Shown: positions 8,439 through 17,953, numbered from the stretch's first letter. The stretch: DNA of 64,000 bases from Roseomonas sp. KE2513 (GCF_016107305.1 NZ_RCVR01000002.1:272957-336956), one strand, 5' to 3'. The notes: generated by a model from the sequence alone, not told the origin. Program-made: numbers and translations.

Positions 8439-9698
8439 ATGGACCGCATCCGTCTCCGCGGCGGCCGCCCGCTGCGCGGCAGCATTCCAATCGGCGGCGC
8501 GAAGAACGCCGCCCTCCCCCTGATGGCCGCCGCCCTTCTCAGCGAGGGGCCGCTCGTGCTGACCAACGCCCCCGCGCTGGACGACACGCGCACCATGGCC
8601 GGGCTGCTCGCCCAGCACGGCCTTTCGGTCGATCACGACACCAACGCCCGCACCATGACGCTTGGGGGGACGGCGACGAACCTCGTCGCGCCCTATGACC
8701 TCGTGCGGAAGATGCGCGCCTCCGTCCTCGTCCTCGGCCCGCTGCTGGCCCGCTACCGGGAGGCGAAGGTCTCGCTCCCCGGCGGCTGCGCCATCGGCAC
8801 GCGCCCCGTGGACCTCCACCTCAAGGGGCTGGAGGAGATGGGTGCGAAGATCGACCTCGATTCCGGCTACATGAACGCGACCGCGCCCGAGGGCCTGCGC
8901 GGCGCCAAGATCTACTTCACCCAGGTCTCGGTCGGCGCCACCGAGAACCTGCTGATGGCCGCGACGCTGGCCGACGGCATCACGGAACTGGTGAATGCGG
9001 CCCGCGAGCCCGAGATCGACGACCTCGCCCACTGCCTCATCGCCATGGGCGCCAGGATCGAGGGCATCGGCACCGACCGACTGCGGATCGAGGGCGTGAA
9101 GGCCCTGCACGGCGCCACCCACCCCATCGTCCCCGACCGGATCGAGGCCGGCACCTTTGCCTGCGCCGCCGGCATTACCGGCGGCGAGGTCCTGCTGGAG
9201 GGCGCGAAGCTCGAGCACCTCGGCACGGTCGCCCGCGTGCTGCGGGAGGCGGGCGTGGAGGTGGACGAATCCCCGAAGGGCGTCATCGTGAAGCGCCTCT
9301 CCGGCCTTCGCGGCGTGGACGTGATGACCGAGCCCTTTCCGGGCTTCGCCACCGATATGCAGGCCCAGTTCATGGCCCTGATGGCGGTGGCCGAGGGCGC
9401 CTCGATGATCACCGAGACGATCTTCGAGAATCGCTTCATGCACGTGCCCGAGATGAACCGCATGGGCGCGCGCATCAACGTCCACGGGTCTTCGGCCATC
9501 GTGCGCGGCGTCTCCCGCCTCTCCGGCGCGCCCGTCATGGCGACGGACCTGCGCGCCTCCGTCTCTCTCATCCTGGCCGGGCTGGCCGCGGGGGGCGAGA
9601 CGATCGTCAACCGCGTCTACCACTTGGACCGCGGCTACGAGCGGCTGGAGGCGAAGCTCGCCGCCGTCGGCGCCGATATCGAGCGGCTTCCCGGTTAG
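8439..9698 (+). CDS. murA: UDP-N-acetylglucosamine 1-carboxyvinyltransferase
   Basis: MurA transfers enolpyruvate from PEP to UDP-GlcNAc, the first committed step of peptidoglycan synthesis. The 419-residue length is standard. The active-site Cys is present in [11 protein letters not shown] (C117), so the enzyme should be of the fosfomycin-sensitive Cys type. The N-terminal GGAKNAALP with Lys22 is the substrate-binding motif. It starts at ATG 8439, 8 bp after dcd. The protein is cytoplasmic. Downstream is hisG after about 50 bp, so readthrough is possible but no terminator is visible. Confidence 0.97.
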   Translation: MDRIRLRGGRPLRGSIPIGGAKNAALPLMAAALLSEGPLVLTNAPALDDTRTMAGLLAQHGLSVDHDTNARTMTLGGTATNLVAPYDLVRKMRASVLVLGPLLARYREAKVSLPGGCAIGTRPVDLHLKGLEEMGAKIDLDSGYMNATAPEGLRGAKIYFTQVSVGATENLLMAATLADGITELVNAAREPEIDDLAHCLIAMGARIEGIGTDRLRIEGVKALHGATHPIVPDRIEAGTFACAAGITGGEVLLEGAKLEHLGTVARVLREAGVEVDESPKGVIVKRLSGLRGVDVMTEPFPGFATDMQAQFMALMAVAEGASMITETIFENRFMHVPEMNRMGARINVHGSSAIVRGVSRLSGAPVMATDLRASVSLILAGLAAGGETIVNRVYHLDRGYERLEAKLAAVGADIERLPG

Positions 9699-9747
9699 CT
9701 CAAGAATCCTTCATCGAGACCTCGCGAAGGCGGTGCTAGGCTCCCCC

Positions 9748-10443
9748 ATGGACCACCCGATCAATTCCCAGACCCTCCCGGCCACGGCCGGGACCACCGG
9801 CCTCATCCTCGCCCTGCCCAAGGGCCGCATCCTCAAGGAAGTCCAACCCATCCTCGCCCGCGCCGGCCTGGTGCCGGGCAGCGACTTCCACGACGAGGAC
9901 AGCCGCCACCTGCGCTTCCCCACGAACCACCCGGGCCTCGACGTGGTACGGGTGCGGCCTTTCGACGTCGCCACCTTCGTCGCCCATGGCGGCGCGCAGA
10001 TCGGCATCTGCGGCGCCGACGTGCTGATGGAGTTCGACTACCCCGAGATCTACGCGCCCCTCGACCTCGGCGTCGGCCGCTGCCGCGTCAGCGTCGCGGG
10101 CCCCGCCGACGACCCGGTGGAGGGCGAGTACGCCCGCTGGTCGCGCGTGACGGTCGCCACGAAGTATCCGGGCATCGCCCGCCGCCACTTCGCCGCCCGC
10201 GGCGTGCAGGCGGAGGTCGTGCACCTCAACGGCGCGATGGAGCTTGCCCCCTCCCTCGGCCTCGCGCGCCTTATCGTGGACCTCGTGCAGACCGGCTCCA
10301 CCCTTAAGGCGAACGGGCTGGTGGAGCGCGAGGTGATCGCCCCCGTCACCTCCCGCCTGATCGTCAACCGCACGGCGCTGAAGACCGAGCCCGAACTGAT
10401 CGGCGCCTGGCTGGCCCGCTTCCGCGAGGCCCTGGCGGCATGA
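9748..10443 (+). CDS. hisG: ATP phosphoribosyltransferase catalytic subunit, short form
   Basis: This 231-residue protein is the short form (HisGS), which condenses ATP with PRPP to start histidine synthesis. It carries LALPKGRILKE near residue 23 and the PRPP-binding motif DLVQTGSTLKANGL near residue 180. The short form normally needs the HisZ regulatory subunit, which is not in the window. ATG 9748 is preferred over the GTG 15 bases earlier. It overlaps hisD by 4 bp (ATGA), indicating translational coupling. Confidence 0.95.
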   Translation: MDHPINSQTLPATAGTTGLILALPKGRILKEVQPILARAGLVPGSDFHDEDSRHLRFPTNHPGLDVVRVRPFDVATFVAHGGAQIGICGADVLMEFDYPEIYAPLDLGVGRCRVSVAGPADDPVEGEYARWSRVTVATKYPGIARRHFAARGVQAEVVHLNGAMELAPSLGLARLIVDLVQTGSTLKANGLVEREVIAPVTSRLIVNRTALKTEPELIGAWLARFREALAA

Positions 10444-11735
10444 AGCGCCTCGATACGAGGAACGCCGGCTTCGAGGCCGGCTTCGCCGCCCTGCTGGACA
10501 TGGCCCGCGACACCACCGCGCGCGTGGACGGGGCGGTGGCCGAGATCATCGCCCGCGTCCGCGCCGAGGGTGACGCCGCGCTTCTGGACCTGACCGCACG
10601 CTTCGACCGCTGGCAGCCCCGCGACGCCGCCGCGCTGCGCGTGACGGCCGAGGAGATCGACGCGGCCACCGCCTCCATCCCGGCCGACCTCATGGCCGCG
10701 CTGGACACCGCCGCCGCCCGCATCGAGACCTTCCATAAGGCCCAGATGCCCACCGACGTCACCGTGCCGGACCCGGCCGGGCTTACCTTGGGCATGCGCT
10801 GGAACGCCGTGGACGCGGCCGGCCTCTACGTGCCCGGCGGCAAGGCGGCCTATCCCTCCTCGGTGCTGATGAACGCCATCCCCGCGCGCGTCGCCGGCGT
10901 GCCGCGCTTGGCCATGGTGGTGCCGACCCCTGACGGGGAGCTGAACCCACTGGTGCTCGCCGCCGCCCGCCGCGCGGGGGTGACAGAGGTCTGGCGCATC
11001 GGCGGCGCCCAGGCCGTGGCGGCCCTCGCCTGGGGCACGGCCAGCATCGCCCCCGTGGACAAGATCACCGGACCCGGCAACGCCTATGTGGCGGAGGCCA
11101 AGCGCCAGGTCTTCGGGCGAGTCGGCATCGATTCCATCGCCGGCCCCTCGGAGGTCGTGGTGCTGGCGGACGGCAACCAAGACCCCGCCCGCGTGGCCAT
11201 GGACCTGCTCGCCCAGGCCGAGCACGACGAGGCCGCCCAATCCATCCTCGTCACCAACAGCCCGGCGCTCGCCGATGCCGTGCCCGCGGCGGTGGAGGCG
11301 GCGCTGGCCACCCTCCCCCGCGCCGCCATCGCCGGCGAATCCTGGTGCCGGCACGGTGCGGTGGTGCTGGTGCGCGATTGGACGGAGGCCGCGGCCCTGA
11401 CCGATCGCTTGGCGCCCGAGCATCTCCAGATCATGACCGCCGACCCCGCCGGCCTCTTCGCCCGCATCCGCCACGCGGGCGCGGCCTTCCTCGGTCCCTG
11501 GTGCCCGGAGGCGCTGGGCGACTACGTGGCCGGGCCGAACCACGTGCTGCCCACCGGCCGCACCGCGCGCTTCGCCTCCGGCCTCTCGGTGTTCGATTTC
11601 CTCAAGCGCACCACCTGGATCGCGGCCGAGGAGGCCGGGCTGCGCGCCACCGGTCCCGCCGCCGTGGCACTGGCCCGGGCGGAAGGGCTGGAGGCTCATG
11701 CACGTAGCATTGCGGGCCGGATCGGGATGGCCTGA
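10440..11735 (+). CDS. hisD: Histidinol dehydrogenase
   Basis: This 431-residue zinc enzyme oxidises L-histidinol to L-histidine in two NAD-dependent steps. Visible family motifs are the glycine-rich YVPGGKAAYPSSVLM segment, KITGPGNAYVAEAKR, GPSEVVVLADG, AEHDEAAQ with the catalytic Glu/His region, and GPNHVLPT near the C-terminus that supplies a zinc ligand. It is coupled to hisG by an ATGA overlap. No other histidine genes lie nearby. It is cytoplasmic. Confidence 0.97.
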   Translation: MKRLDTRNAGFEAGFAALLDMARDTTARVDGAVAEIIARVRAEGDAALLDLTARFDRWQPRDAAALRVTAEEIDAATASIPADLMAALDTAAARIETFHKAQMPTDVTVPDPAGLTLGMRWNAVDAAGLYVPGGKAAYPSSVLMNAIPARVAGVPRLAMVVPTPDGELNPLVLAAARRAGVTEVWRIGGAQAVAALAWGTASIAPVDKITGPGNAYVAEAKRQVFGRVGIDSIAGPSEVVVLADGNQDPARVAMDLLAQAEHDEAAQSILVTNSPALADAVPAAVEAALATLPRAAIAGESWCRHGAVVLVRDWTEAAALTDRLAPEHLQIMTADPAGLFARIRHAGAAFLGPWCPEALGDYVAGPNHVLPTGRTARFASGLSVFDFLKRTTWIAAEEAGLRATGPAAVALARAEGLEAHARSIAGRIGMA

Positions 11736-11965
11736 GGGGCGGCCCCTTCCCGCCTCCCGCAGGTCACCAATGCAGGCGCAAACCCGCCATTTCCTTGACC
11801 GGGACGCCCCGAAGCATCATCTTTCGGAGGCTCTGCCACAGGATGCGCGGTTCCCCACCGGGGCCGCGCTCATTTGCGTGCCGGGCCGGGAGCGCATCCG
11901 CGCCCTCCGTGGATCCATGCGCCGCCCCCTTTGGCAGGGCGCCGCGCTCATTATGAAGGATACGC

Positions 11966-12184
11966 ATGTCGAAGGAAGACATGATCGAGTTCAGCGGCCA
12001 GGTGATGGAGCTTCTGCCCAACGCCATGTTCCGCGTGAAGCTGGACAACGAGCACATGCTGCTCGCCCACACCAGCGGCAAGATGCGCAAGAACCGCATC
12101 CGCGTGCTCGCCGGTGACCGCGTGAACGTCGAGATGACGCCCTACGACCTCACCAAGGGCCGGATCACGTTCCGCTTCAAGTGA
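11966..12184 (+). CDS. infA: Translation initiation factor IF-1
   Basis: This 72-residue S1/OB-fold protein is essentially a canonical bacterial IF-1: [11 protein letters not shown] at the N-terminus, [20 protein letters not shown] in the middle and [12 protein letters not shown] at the end. It binds the ribosomal A site during initiation. An AAGGA ribosome-binding site lies 6 bases before ATG 11966. The 230 bp upstream (11736-11965) hold no gene and presumably carry its promoter. Its stop overlaps the GTG start of maf. Confidence 0.97.
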   Translation: MSKEDMIEFSGQVMELLPNAMFRVKLDNEHMLLAHTSGKMRKNRIRVLAGDRVNVEMTPYDLTKGRITFRFK

Positions 12185-12825
12185 CCCCTGTTGACGGTGA
12201 CGGCCCCCTGACCCGGGGCCCGACCGCGGGGCTGGACGACGCCCTCTCCCGCCCGCCCCTGATCCTTGCCAGCGCCAGCCCGCGTCGCCTGGACCTGCTG
12301 GCCCGGCTCGGCATCGTACCCGACCGGATTGAACCCGCCGATCTCGACGAGACGCCGCGCAAGGCGGAGTTGCCGCGCCGCCTCGCGCAGCGCCTGGCCC
12401 GCGCCAAGGCCGAGGCCGTCGCCCGCCGTTCCCCCAGATGCCTTGTGCTCGCCGCTGACACGGTGGTGGGCGTGGGCCGCCGCATCCTCGGCAAGCCTGC
12501 GGACGCCGCCGAGGCGCGTCGTTTCCTCGACCTTCTCTCCGGCCGCCGCCACCGCGTGACCACCGGCGTCGCCCTCGTCACGCCCGACGGCCGCGTGCGG
12601 GAGCGAGTGGTCGAGACCACCCTCGCCTTCCACCGGCTGACCGACGCCCAGGCGGAGGACTACGTCCGCTCCGGCGAGTGGGAGGGCAAAGCCGGCGGAT
12701 ACGCCATCCACCAGCGGGCCGAAGTCTTCGTGCGCTTCCTCTCGGGCAGCCACTCCAATGTCGTGGGCCTGCCGCTTTTCGAGACCGCGCAGCTCCTTCG
12801 CGGCGCCGGCTGGCTCACGCCTTGA
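12181..12825 (+). CDS. maf: Maf-family nucleoside triphosphate pyrophosphatase
   Basis: This 214-residue protein begins at GTG 12181, overlapping the infA stop by 4 bp. The Maf signature [14 protein letters not shown] lies near residue 30, followed by the conserved LAADTVV around residue 90 and the [20 protein letters not shown] substrate region near 165. Maf proteins hydrolyse non-canonical or pyrimidine NTPs to monophosphates and are linked to septum inhibition. The infA-maf-RNase E/G order is common in alphaproteobacteria. The extra 24 residues before the fold are of uncertain use. Confidence 0.93.
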   Translation: MTPVDGDGPLTRGPTAGLDDALSRPPLILASASPRRLDLLARLGIVPDRIEPADLDETPRKAELPRRLAQRLARAKAEAVARRSPRCLVLAADTVVGVGRRILGKPADAAEARRFLDLLSGRRHRVTTGVALVTPDGRVRERVVETTLAFHRLTDAQAEDYVRSGEWEGKAGGYAIHQRAEVFVRFLSGSHSNVVGLPLFETAQLLRGAGWLTP

Positions 12826-12852
12826 CCCCCGCCACGGCGCCGGCGGGCCGCC

Positions 12853-13983
12853 ATGGCTGAGCCCCGGATCCTCGTCTCCACCTCCCCTGGGGAGCGCCGC
12901 GTGGCGCTCTGGCGAGATGGCGCGCTGCAGGCGGCCTTCGTCGAACGGCCCTCCCTGCCGGACGGTGTCGGGGACATCCATCTCACCCGCGTCACCGCCC
13001 GCGTGCCCGCCCTCTCCGGCGTCTTCGTCGCGATGGAGGGAGAGGTCGGTGGCTTCCTCCCCGACGCCCAAGGCGGCGAGGGCGTGACCGAGGGCACCTC
13101 CCTTCCGCTGCGCGTCACCCGCGCGGCGCAGGGCGGCAAGGGGCCGCGCCTCTCGGCTACTGGGGTGCCGAAGGACCTTCCACGTGACGGCCCACTCCGC
13201 CTGTTGCACCGCGGCCCCGACGCCGCGCTGCGGCTAGCAGCCGCCCATCCCGCCGCCCCCGTCCTGTCGGACTATCCGGCCGAGGCCGCGCGCCTGCGGG
13301 CCGCGCTCGGCGCGGGGCGCGTGCAACTCCTCTCCCGCCCTGCCTTCGACGAGGCGGTGGAGGCTGAGTTCGACCTGCTCGCCGCCGCCGAAGTACCGTT
13401 GCCGGGCGGTGGCCGCCTGCTGGTGCATCCCACCTCCGCCCTCACGGCGCTCGACGTGGACACGGGCGCTGCCGCCGGGCGCGACAACGGCGCCCACCGG
13501 GCTGTGAACGCCGCCGCCCTGACCGAGGCCGCCCGCCAGATCCGCCTGCGCCACCTGGCGGGCCCGATCCTCCTGGACCTCGCCGGCGGCTCCGCGAAAT
13601 CGCGTGCCGACCTGCTGCCAGCGCTGCGTCGGGCGGCCGGGCCAGACCCCCTGCTCCGCGTGGTCGGACTCACGGGCCTCGGCCTGATGGAGATGGTGCG
13701 AACCCGCGTCCACCCGCCCCTGCACGAGGTGCTCGGCCAGCCTATTTCGCCTCTCACCCACGGCCTCGTTGCCCTGCGCCGCGCCGCGCGGGAGGCCGCG
13801 GCCCGTCCTGCCGCCACCCTGGCGCTGCGGGCACATCCGAAAGTTCTGGCGGCCCTTCGCGGCCTGCCCGGCGCGCTGGAGGACTTCGCAGCGGGGGCCG
13901 CGCACCCCATTTCACTGGTTTCCGACCCGACCCTGGCGCCGGGTGAGGACGTGATCGAGGACCAGCCAGCCCATGCCGGATAA
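12853..13983 (+). CDS. Ribonuclease E/G family protein, short form
   Basis: At 376 residues this is shorter than E. coli RNase G (489). It keeps the two acidic catalytic segments, seen as [11 protein letters not shown] (near residue 200) and ILLDLAGG (near residue 240), which correspond to the metal-binding Asp pair of RNase E/G. An S1-like N-terminal region is present but compressed. The C-terminal zinc-link CPxC motif and the RNase E scaffold are absent. Such short versions are typical next to maf and yacG in Rhodospirillales. It probably acts in RNA processing. It overlaps yacG by 11 bp. Confidence 0.85.
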   Translation: MAEPRILVSTSPGERRVALWRDGALQAAFVERPSLPDGVGDIHLTRVTARVPALSGVFVAMEGEVGGFLPDAQGGEGVTEGTSLPLRVTRAAQGGKGPRLSATGVPKDLPRDGPLRLLHRGPDAALRLAAAHPAAPVLSDYPAEAARLRAALGAGRVQLLSRPAFDEAVEAEFDLLAAAEVPLPGGGRLLVHPTSALTALDVDTGAAAGRDNGAHRAVNAAALTEAARQIRLRHLAGPILLDLAGGSAKSRADLLPALRRAAGPDPLLRVVGLTGLGLMEMVRTRVHPPLHEVLGQPISPLTHGLVALRRAAREAAARPAATLALRAHPKVLAALRGLPGALEDFAAGAAHPISLVSDPTLAPGEDVIEDQPAHAG

Positions 13984-14143
13984 CAAGAGCGCCGCCTGCC
14001 CCGTCTGCGGCAAGCCCGCGCAGCCCAGTGCCCGTCCCTTCTGCTCGCCCCGCTGCCGCGCCATCGATCTCGGTCGCTGGCTGGGGGAGACCTACGCCGT
14101 TCCGGGACGCCCGGAGACGGCGGAGGAGCAGGACGTCGATTGA
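13973..14143 (+). CDS. yacG: DNA gyrase inhibitor YacG, zinc-binding
   Basis: This 56-residue protein carries the YacG four-cysteine zinc site: ACPVCGK near residue 10 and FCSPRCR near residue 25, followed by the [13 protein letters not shown] signature. YacG binds GyrB and inhibits gyrase. The ATG at 13973 lies inside the end of the RNase gene in another frame, a common arrangement. It is the last gene before tRNA-Phe. Confidence 0.95.
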   Translation: MPDNKSAACPVCGKPAQPSARPFCSPRCRAIDLGRWLGETYAVPGRPETAEEQDVD

Positions 14144-14233
14144 TCGCGAAGAATGCGCGTGGGCGGGATGGACAGGCGCCACGGCATCGTCTATCCCCCG
14201 CGCCTCTACCGGCGGCAACGCCGCTTCGCTTGG

Positions 14234-14309
14234 GCCCAGGTAGCTCAGTTGGTAGAGCATGCGACTGAAAATCGCAGTGTCGGTGGTTCGATTCCGCCCC
14301 TGGGCACCA
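14234..14309 (+). tRNA. tRNA-Phe (anticodon GAA)
   Basis: A complete 76-nt cloverleaf: acceptor GCCCAGG/CCTGGGC, D-arm with AGCTCAGTTGGTAGAGC, anticodon stem TGCGA/TCGCA with loop CTGAAAA (anticodon GAA), T-loop TTCGATT, discriminator A, and an encoded CCA at 14307-14309. Its 3' half is repeated in degenerate form at 16316-16360, suggesting use as an integration site. Confidence 0.97.
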
Positions 14310-14867
14310 TTCCTTTGCTGCTTTTTTTGCTGGATTTTTCGGTGAGCGCTGCGTTGCGTAGCTGTGGCCGAAGACACAACCATCCAGTGGTTGCGGCCTC
14401 ATTTGTATCGAGGCCGGCATCCGTAGCGGCGCCTGTCCGCGCTCATTACCTGACGCCGACCTCACCCCGAGAGATTGTAGTGGAACGCAGAAACCCACGC
14501 TCCGCCGGATGGGGCTGTTGCCTGACTGCGAGATGGTGAGGTCTTCAAAAAGGTGCCCGGTTGGGTACGCTACTCCCCCACGGCCGACAGTCTATGAGTC
14601 CTGCGGCAACATCGTCATCGCGTGCTCCGACCCTTTTCATGAATCCAGCACTCCACAACGGCAGCACCATTATACTTGCAAGCTGGCCGACATCACGAAA
14701 AGTGAGCAGCCGAGCAGGGAACTGGAATACGCCGCCCGGTCTGGCCTCTACCCGAGAGTGTGAGGCTCCCGAATCATAACTAACCCGACTTCTAACGCCG
14801 CCCCCACAGCGACGCCCTCTTAAACACTTCAAGGTGGATTGGAGCGATTCGATCCCACCGATCTGAC

Positions 14868-15338
14868 ATGGCCGGCCCCGCCGGCCCCGCCGACCTCGAC
14901 GCCGAGCTGATCCGTCTTTGCGCCGAACGCGCCTGGCGCATCGAGGCAGCGAACGATGCGGCCGACGTCCAGGAGGACGGCCCCACCTGGCGCGCCTATT
15001 CCGAGAGCCGGGATGCGATCGGCCGGGCGAGGCCGGTAACGCTGGCCGGGATGATCGCCAAGGCTCGGGCAACGCAGATCGAAGCGAACTCGCCGGACGG
15101 CTCGGTAACCCTGTCGGGCACCGTGGCCGAGGGCTGGGCGCGCGACATGCTGGACGACCTTCTGACCATGGTGGGGAGGCTTAGGCCTCTCTTCATTCGG
15201 CCTTATGGGACCTGCGGGCTGCGGCCTGCTCCGTTCACCCATGAGGTCACAGAGTGCTCAGGACGCTTTCACGGTGTCCGCATGGACGCAACCAAGATCC
15301 ACGACATCGCCGAATGGCGTAGCCACTTGGCTTACTAG
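14868..15338 (+). CDS. Hypothetical protein in the tRNA-Phe islet
   Basis: This encodes 156 residues. The first 100 (DLDAELIRLCAERAW, then ARPVTLAGMIAKARA) resemble a short helical protein type common in alphaproteobacterial mobile regions, in which a P-x-T-x-x-G-x-x-A-K segment recurs. After residue 105 (LLTMVG) the sequence loses this helical character and turns Cys/Pro-rich, suggesting a frameshift or readthrough into unrelated DNA. The ribosome-binding site before ATG 14868 is weak. The original protein probably ended near residue 105. Function unknown. Confidence 0.5.
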   Translation: MAGPAGPADLDAELIRLCAERAWRIEAANDAADVQEDGPTWRAYSESRDAIGRARPVTLAGMIAKARATQIEANSPDGSVTLSGTVAEGWARDMLDDLLTMVGRLRPLFIRPYGTCGLRPAPFTHEVTECSGRFHGVRMDATKIHDIAEWRSHLAY

Positions 15339-15700
15339 CTCGGCTTACCATTCGGCTGTGCGATCCGCTTACTGATATCCTCGCCTCTCTGGCGCAGGGC
15401 TTCAGCTGCTTGTGCCAAGCTTGCTTTGGCGTCAGCTCGCACAGCCGGATCCTCGGCTTCCTTTGCTAAGTTCGCCAATATCTCAACCGCTTCGGCAGTG
15501 TGCATGAGCGAGTACTGCCGGGCCTCGTGTAGGATCTCCCGCGCCAGCTGCTGGTCCTCTCCTGCAGCCGCTGGATCGGTCGAGACCTGTTCCAAAATAT
15601 CGAAGTAGCCTCGAAAAGCGAGTGACTGCTGCTCTTCAGATAGGTCCTCCCGGCCAATCTTCGACATAAGCTGCACCGCCTTGATCAAGCGTTTGTCCAT
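15335..15700 (-). CDS. Hypothetical helical protein in the islet
   Basis: This 121-residue, charged, almost fully helical protein (EQVSTDPAAAGEDQQLAREI and AVRADAKASLAQAAEALRQR) has no signal peptide, membrane span or cysteine. Its codon use is less GC-biased than the housekeeping genes. The start at 15700 follows an A/T-rich stretch with only a weak AAGAG site. It overlaps the end of the 14868 ORF by 4 bp tail-to-tail. Function unrecognised; a regulator-like helical bundle is possible but unsupported. Confidence 0.5.
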   Translation of the reverse strand: MDKRLIKAVQLMSKIGREDLSEEQQSLAFRGYFDILEQVSTDPAAAGEDQQLAREILHEARQYSLMHTAEAVEILANLAKEAEDPAVRADAKASLAQAAEALRQRGEDISKRIAQPNGKPS

Positions 15701-15724
15701 TTTTTTCTCTTATTTACTAAAAGC

Positions 15725-16018
15725 TCACTTTGTTCGAGGTGTCCTTACAGCTTGCTTACGTCTCATGCGATGCGTGGACGGCCAGGCCGTCGCCGGTGCC
15801 ACGCTCTTGACCCATACTGGTGGAGTCTCTGGCTGGAGCTGCGCCGCCGCCACCGGCTGAGATGCATGTGGGGCCCCATGCTCCTCCACCAGCGAGGCGA
15901 TCGGGTAATCCACATGGTAGCCGCAGCCGCACCGGATCATTAGCCAGCCTTGACGGTTCCGAGCTGGCGCGCGCGGCCGGTCCTCAGCATTGCTTTGCAG
16001 CTGCAGCTGACCCGTCAC
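15725..16018 (-). CDS. Hypothetical protein with Cys-rich motif
   Basis: This is a 97-residue frame whose core (residues 24-46) reads RQGWLMIRCGCGYHVDYPIA and then SLVEEHG. It resembles the first half of small zinc-finger-like proteins in which an RC-x-CG motif is followed by a second C-x-x-C. The second pair is missing, so this may be a fragment. The flanking residues look non-conserved. It lies 24 bp upstream of the 15335-15700 gene, transcribed in the same direction. Confidence that it is expressed is low. Confidence 0.35.
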   Translation of the reverse strand: MTGQLQLQSNAEDRPRAPARNRQGWLMIRCGCGYHVDYPIASLVEEHGAPHASQPVAAAQLQPETPPVWVKSVAPATAWPSTHRMRRKQAVRTPRTK

Positions 16019-16315
16019 CTCAGCACAGCACGCACCTGGGCCAGCAAGAGGCGGCGGCCCTCCTGATCCAGGCTAACTCGGATCGTCCCGGCTCGGCACA
16101 ACATGGCTCGCCCCTCACGGGTTCTGGCGGCTAAGGCGGAGCTTCAGCACGGCATGCTTCCTCCCGCCAACGGCTTGAACAAGCCCGACTGCCGATCGGC
16201 GTGCCAACCGCACGTTAGCAGACTGCCAGTTCGTGCAGCCAAGCACCAAGCTCAACCACCGAGATGGCCTCCTTCTGTCTAGCTATGGCAGCAACTGGTG
16301 TTCTACCCACCCTGG

Positions 16316-16360
16316 CTGAAAATCGCAGTGTCGCGGGTTCGATGCCGCCCCCAGGCACCA
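16316..16360 (+). repeat. Degenerate 3' half of tRNA-Phe (possible att site)
   Basis: The 45 bases align without gaps to tRNA-Phe positions 14265-14309 with 40 identities. The first 18 bases (anticodon loop to variable loop) are identical and the CCA is retained. The acceptor changes (TG to CA) and T-stem change would not pair properly, and no 5' half is present, so it is not a functional tRNA. Confidence 0.75.
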
Positions 16361-16574
16361 CCCCCCTAAGATCCGGCGCAAGCTACCGCCCAGCCTTTCA
16401 CGGCCAGAGGATGAACGTCGCCGTGAGAAGCCCCACATCCCCGCCGCGCGGCGGATCATTCTTCCGCGGCGAGAGGAGAGGCGCGCATTGAAGGACGCTG
16501 ATCCGTGGCAAGGCCGGACGACCTGGTCGGCGCCCCCACCCGCGCCGACCATCAGCACAAGCGGGAGGTCCGGC

Positions 16575-16808
16575 ATGTCCGGTAGGTTGTGGTCGCTCGG
16601 GATCCTGCTGGTGGCGCTCGGCCTAGCCGCGCGGCAAGTCGGCTGGGACACGCTTCTCTGGCTACCGATGAGGGCAATCCATTCGGTGCTGTGGATCCCC
16701 TCCGCCGCGATCGAGGCGATCCGCTCCGATCCCGGCACCTACGGGGTCGTGGCGCTCGGCGTGATGCTGATGGTGGTCGCGAGCCTGATCCGTCGCCGCG
16801 GCGGCTGA
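16575..16808 (+). CDS. Small two-span membrane protein
   Basis: The start at ATG 16575 is supported by a GGAGG ribosome-binding site 5 bases upstream; a longer in-frame start at 16488 adds a low-complexity segment and is less likely. The 77 residues contain two hydrophobic helices (LWSLGILLVALGLAA near the N-terminus and TYGVVALGVMLMVVASLI near the C-terminus), joined by an amphipathic loop and ending RRRGG. It is likely an inner-membrane protein with a positively charged C-terminal tail. I do not recognise the family. It is the first gene after the islet. Confidence 0.6.
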   Translation: MSGRLWSLGILLVALGLAARQVGWDTLLWLPMRAIHSVLWIPSAAIEAIRSDPGTYGVVALGVMLMVVASLIRRRGG

Positions 16809-16829
16809 GCCGCCACGGCGCTGATCGGG

Positions 16830-17138
16830 CTAGACGCCGTGCTTACCCAGTCCGGTCGTCTTCGCCTTCGTTTCCTGCGTCACGCCGTTGTCGGGGCTGT
16901 CCAGCTCATTCGGCTGCCCCGGCGCATCGCCCTCGGCGCCCTTGACCTTGATGTTCACCGGCCCGCCCGGGGCATCGGGCCCCGTGAAGTTGTTGTTGTC
17001 GCCGGGGCTCGGCTTGTACTGGTGCTCCGGCAACTTGTCGCGCGGCCTCGGCACCGGCCCGCTCATCGAGGACCCGCTGGAGACATTCGCCTCCTCGGGC
17101 ATGATGTGGGCGCCCTTTTCCTTGTTCGTATCGATCAT
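16830..17138 (-). CDS. Disordered hydrophilic protein
   Basis: This 102-residue protein is rich in Gly, Pro, Asn, Asp and Lys (for example SPGDNNNFTGPDAPGGPVN). It has no predicted helix, cysteine or signal peptide, so it is probably intrinsically disordered. An AAGGAG ribosome-binding site lies 7 bases before the ATG at 17138, which supports translation. The composition is reminiscent of stress- or desiccation-associated hydrophilic proteins, but no motif proves this. It converges with the small membrane-protein gene. Confidence 0.6.
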   Translation of the reverse strand: MIDTNKEKGAHIMPEEANVSSGSSMSGPVPRPRDKLPEHQYKPSPGDNNNFTGPDAPGGPVNIKVKGAEGDAPGQPNELDSPDNGVTQETKAKTTGLGKHGV

Positions 17139-17272
17139 GGCGCTCTCCTTGGGGAAGCTGAGGGCCTAACGCCCACGGCGCGGCGGGGTTCGCCCGGGCG
17201 GCCATTCCGCACGACGGAAGGCATCTGAGCCTTCGCCCTTGCGTTGAGGAAGGCCGCAGAGGAGCCCATGCG

Positions 17273-17953
17273 ATGATCGAGGCCGTGATTTTCGACGTGG
17301 ATGGAACGCTGGTCGATTCCGTCGATCTCCACGCCCACGCCTGGCAGGACGCCCTCCGGGATTTTGGCCACGAGATCGACTACGCGGAGGTCCGTGGGCA
17401 GATCGGCAAAGGCGGGGACCAGCTCATGCCCGTCTTCCTCGACGCGGAGGAGCTGGAGGAAAAGGGCAAGGCCTTGTCCGAGCACCGCGCCCGCATCATG
17501 CAGGAACGCTATATGCCGCGGATCCGGCCCTTCCCGGCGGTGCGCGACCTCTTCCTCCGCATCCGTCAGGACGGCACCCGGATCGCCCTCGCTTCCTCCG
17601 CGAAGGGGGACGAGCTGGGCGTCTACAAGAAGCTCGCGAATATCGAGGATCTCGTGGACGCCGAGACCTCCTCCGACGACGCGGAGCGGTCCAAGCCCTT
17701 CCCCGACATCTTCCAGGCCGCGCTCTCCGCCCTCGGTGGGCTCGATCCCTCCCGCGCTGTCGTTGTGGGCGATACACCCTATGACGCGGAGGCCGCCGGC
17801 AAGGCGGGGCTGCGCACTATCGGCGTCCTCTGCGGCGGCTTTCCAGAGGCGGACCTTCGGCGAGCCGGCTGCGTCGCGGTCTATGCGGACCCGGCAGCGC
17901 TTCTCGCCGGCTACGAGGCCTCGCCCCTGGCCAGGGTTCCCGCGATCGGCTGA
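17273..17953 (+). CDS. HAD-superfamily phosphatase (CbbY/phosphoglycolate phosphatase-like)
   Basis: This 226-residue HAD hydrolase shows all four motifs. Motif I is VIFDVDGTLVDS (nucleophile Asp near residue 8). Motif II is ALASSAK (residue about 108). Motif III is the Lys in SKPFPDIF. Motif IV is VVVGDTPYDAEAA. The cap domain between motifs I and II is helical, as in beta-phosphoglucomutase or phosphoglycolate phosphatase relatives. The substrate cannot be told. A GAGGAG ribosome-binding site precedes ATG 17273. It is followed by the molybdenum hydroxylase genes after about 190 bp, with no sign of shared function. Confidence 0.9.
   Translation: MIEAVIFDVDGTLVDSVDLHAHAWQDALRDFGHEIDYAEVRGQIGKGGDQLMPVFLDAEELEEKGKALSEHRARIMQERYMPRIRPFPAVRDLFLRIRQDGTRIALASSAKGDELGVYKKLANIEDLVDAETSSDDAERSKPFPDIFQAALSALGGLDPSRAVVVGDTPYDAEAAGKAGLRTIGVLCGGFPEADLRRAGCVAVYADPAALLAGYEASPLARVPAIG

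Larger units (their letters stand above)
14310..16360. mobile_element. Candidate cryptic islet inserted at tRNA-Phe
   Basis: The 2.05 kb between tRNA-Phe and a degenerate copy of its last 45 nt is visibly less GC-rich and less dense in genes than its flanks. It carries three poorly conserved small ORFs and no integrase or transposase. A T-rich run follows the tRNA at about 14322-14330. I see no gene in 14310-14867 or 16019-16315. This is what a decayed tRNA-targeted element would leave, but without an integrase the call remains inference. Confidence 0.4.

Noticed and set aside
14561..14779. 72-codon plus-strand frame in the islet
   Set aside because: Ser/Pro/Arg-rich product with no conserved pattern and no ribosome-binding site.
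16281..16363. A second functional tRNA at the end of the islet
   Set aside because: Only the 3' half resembles tRNA-Phe, the acceptor strand has changes that break pairing, and no matching 5' half or D-arm exists.
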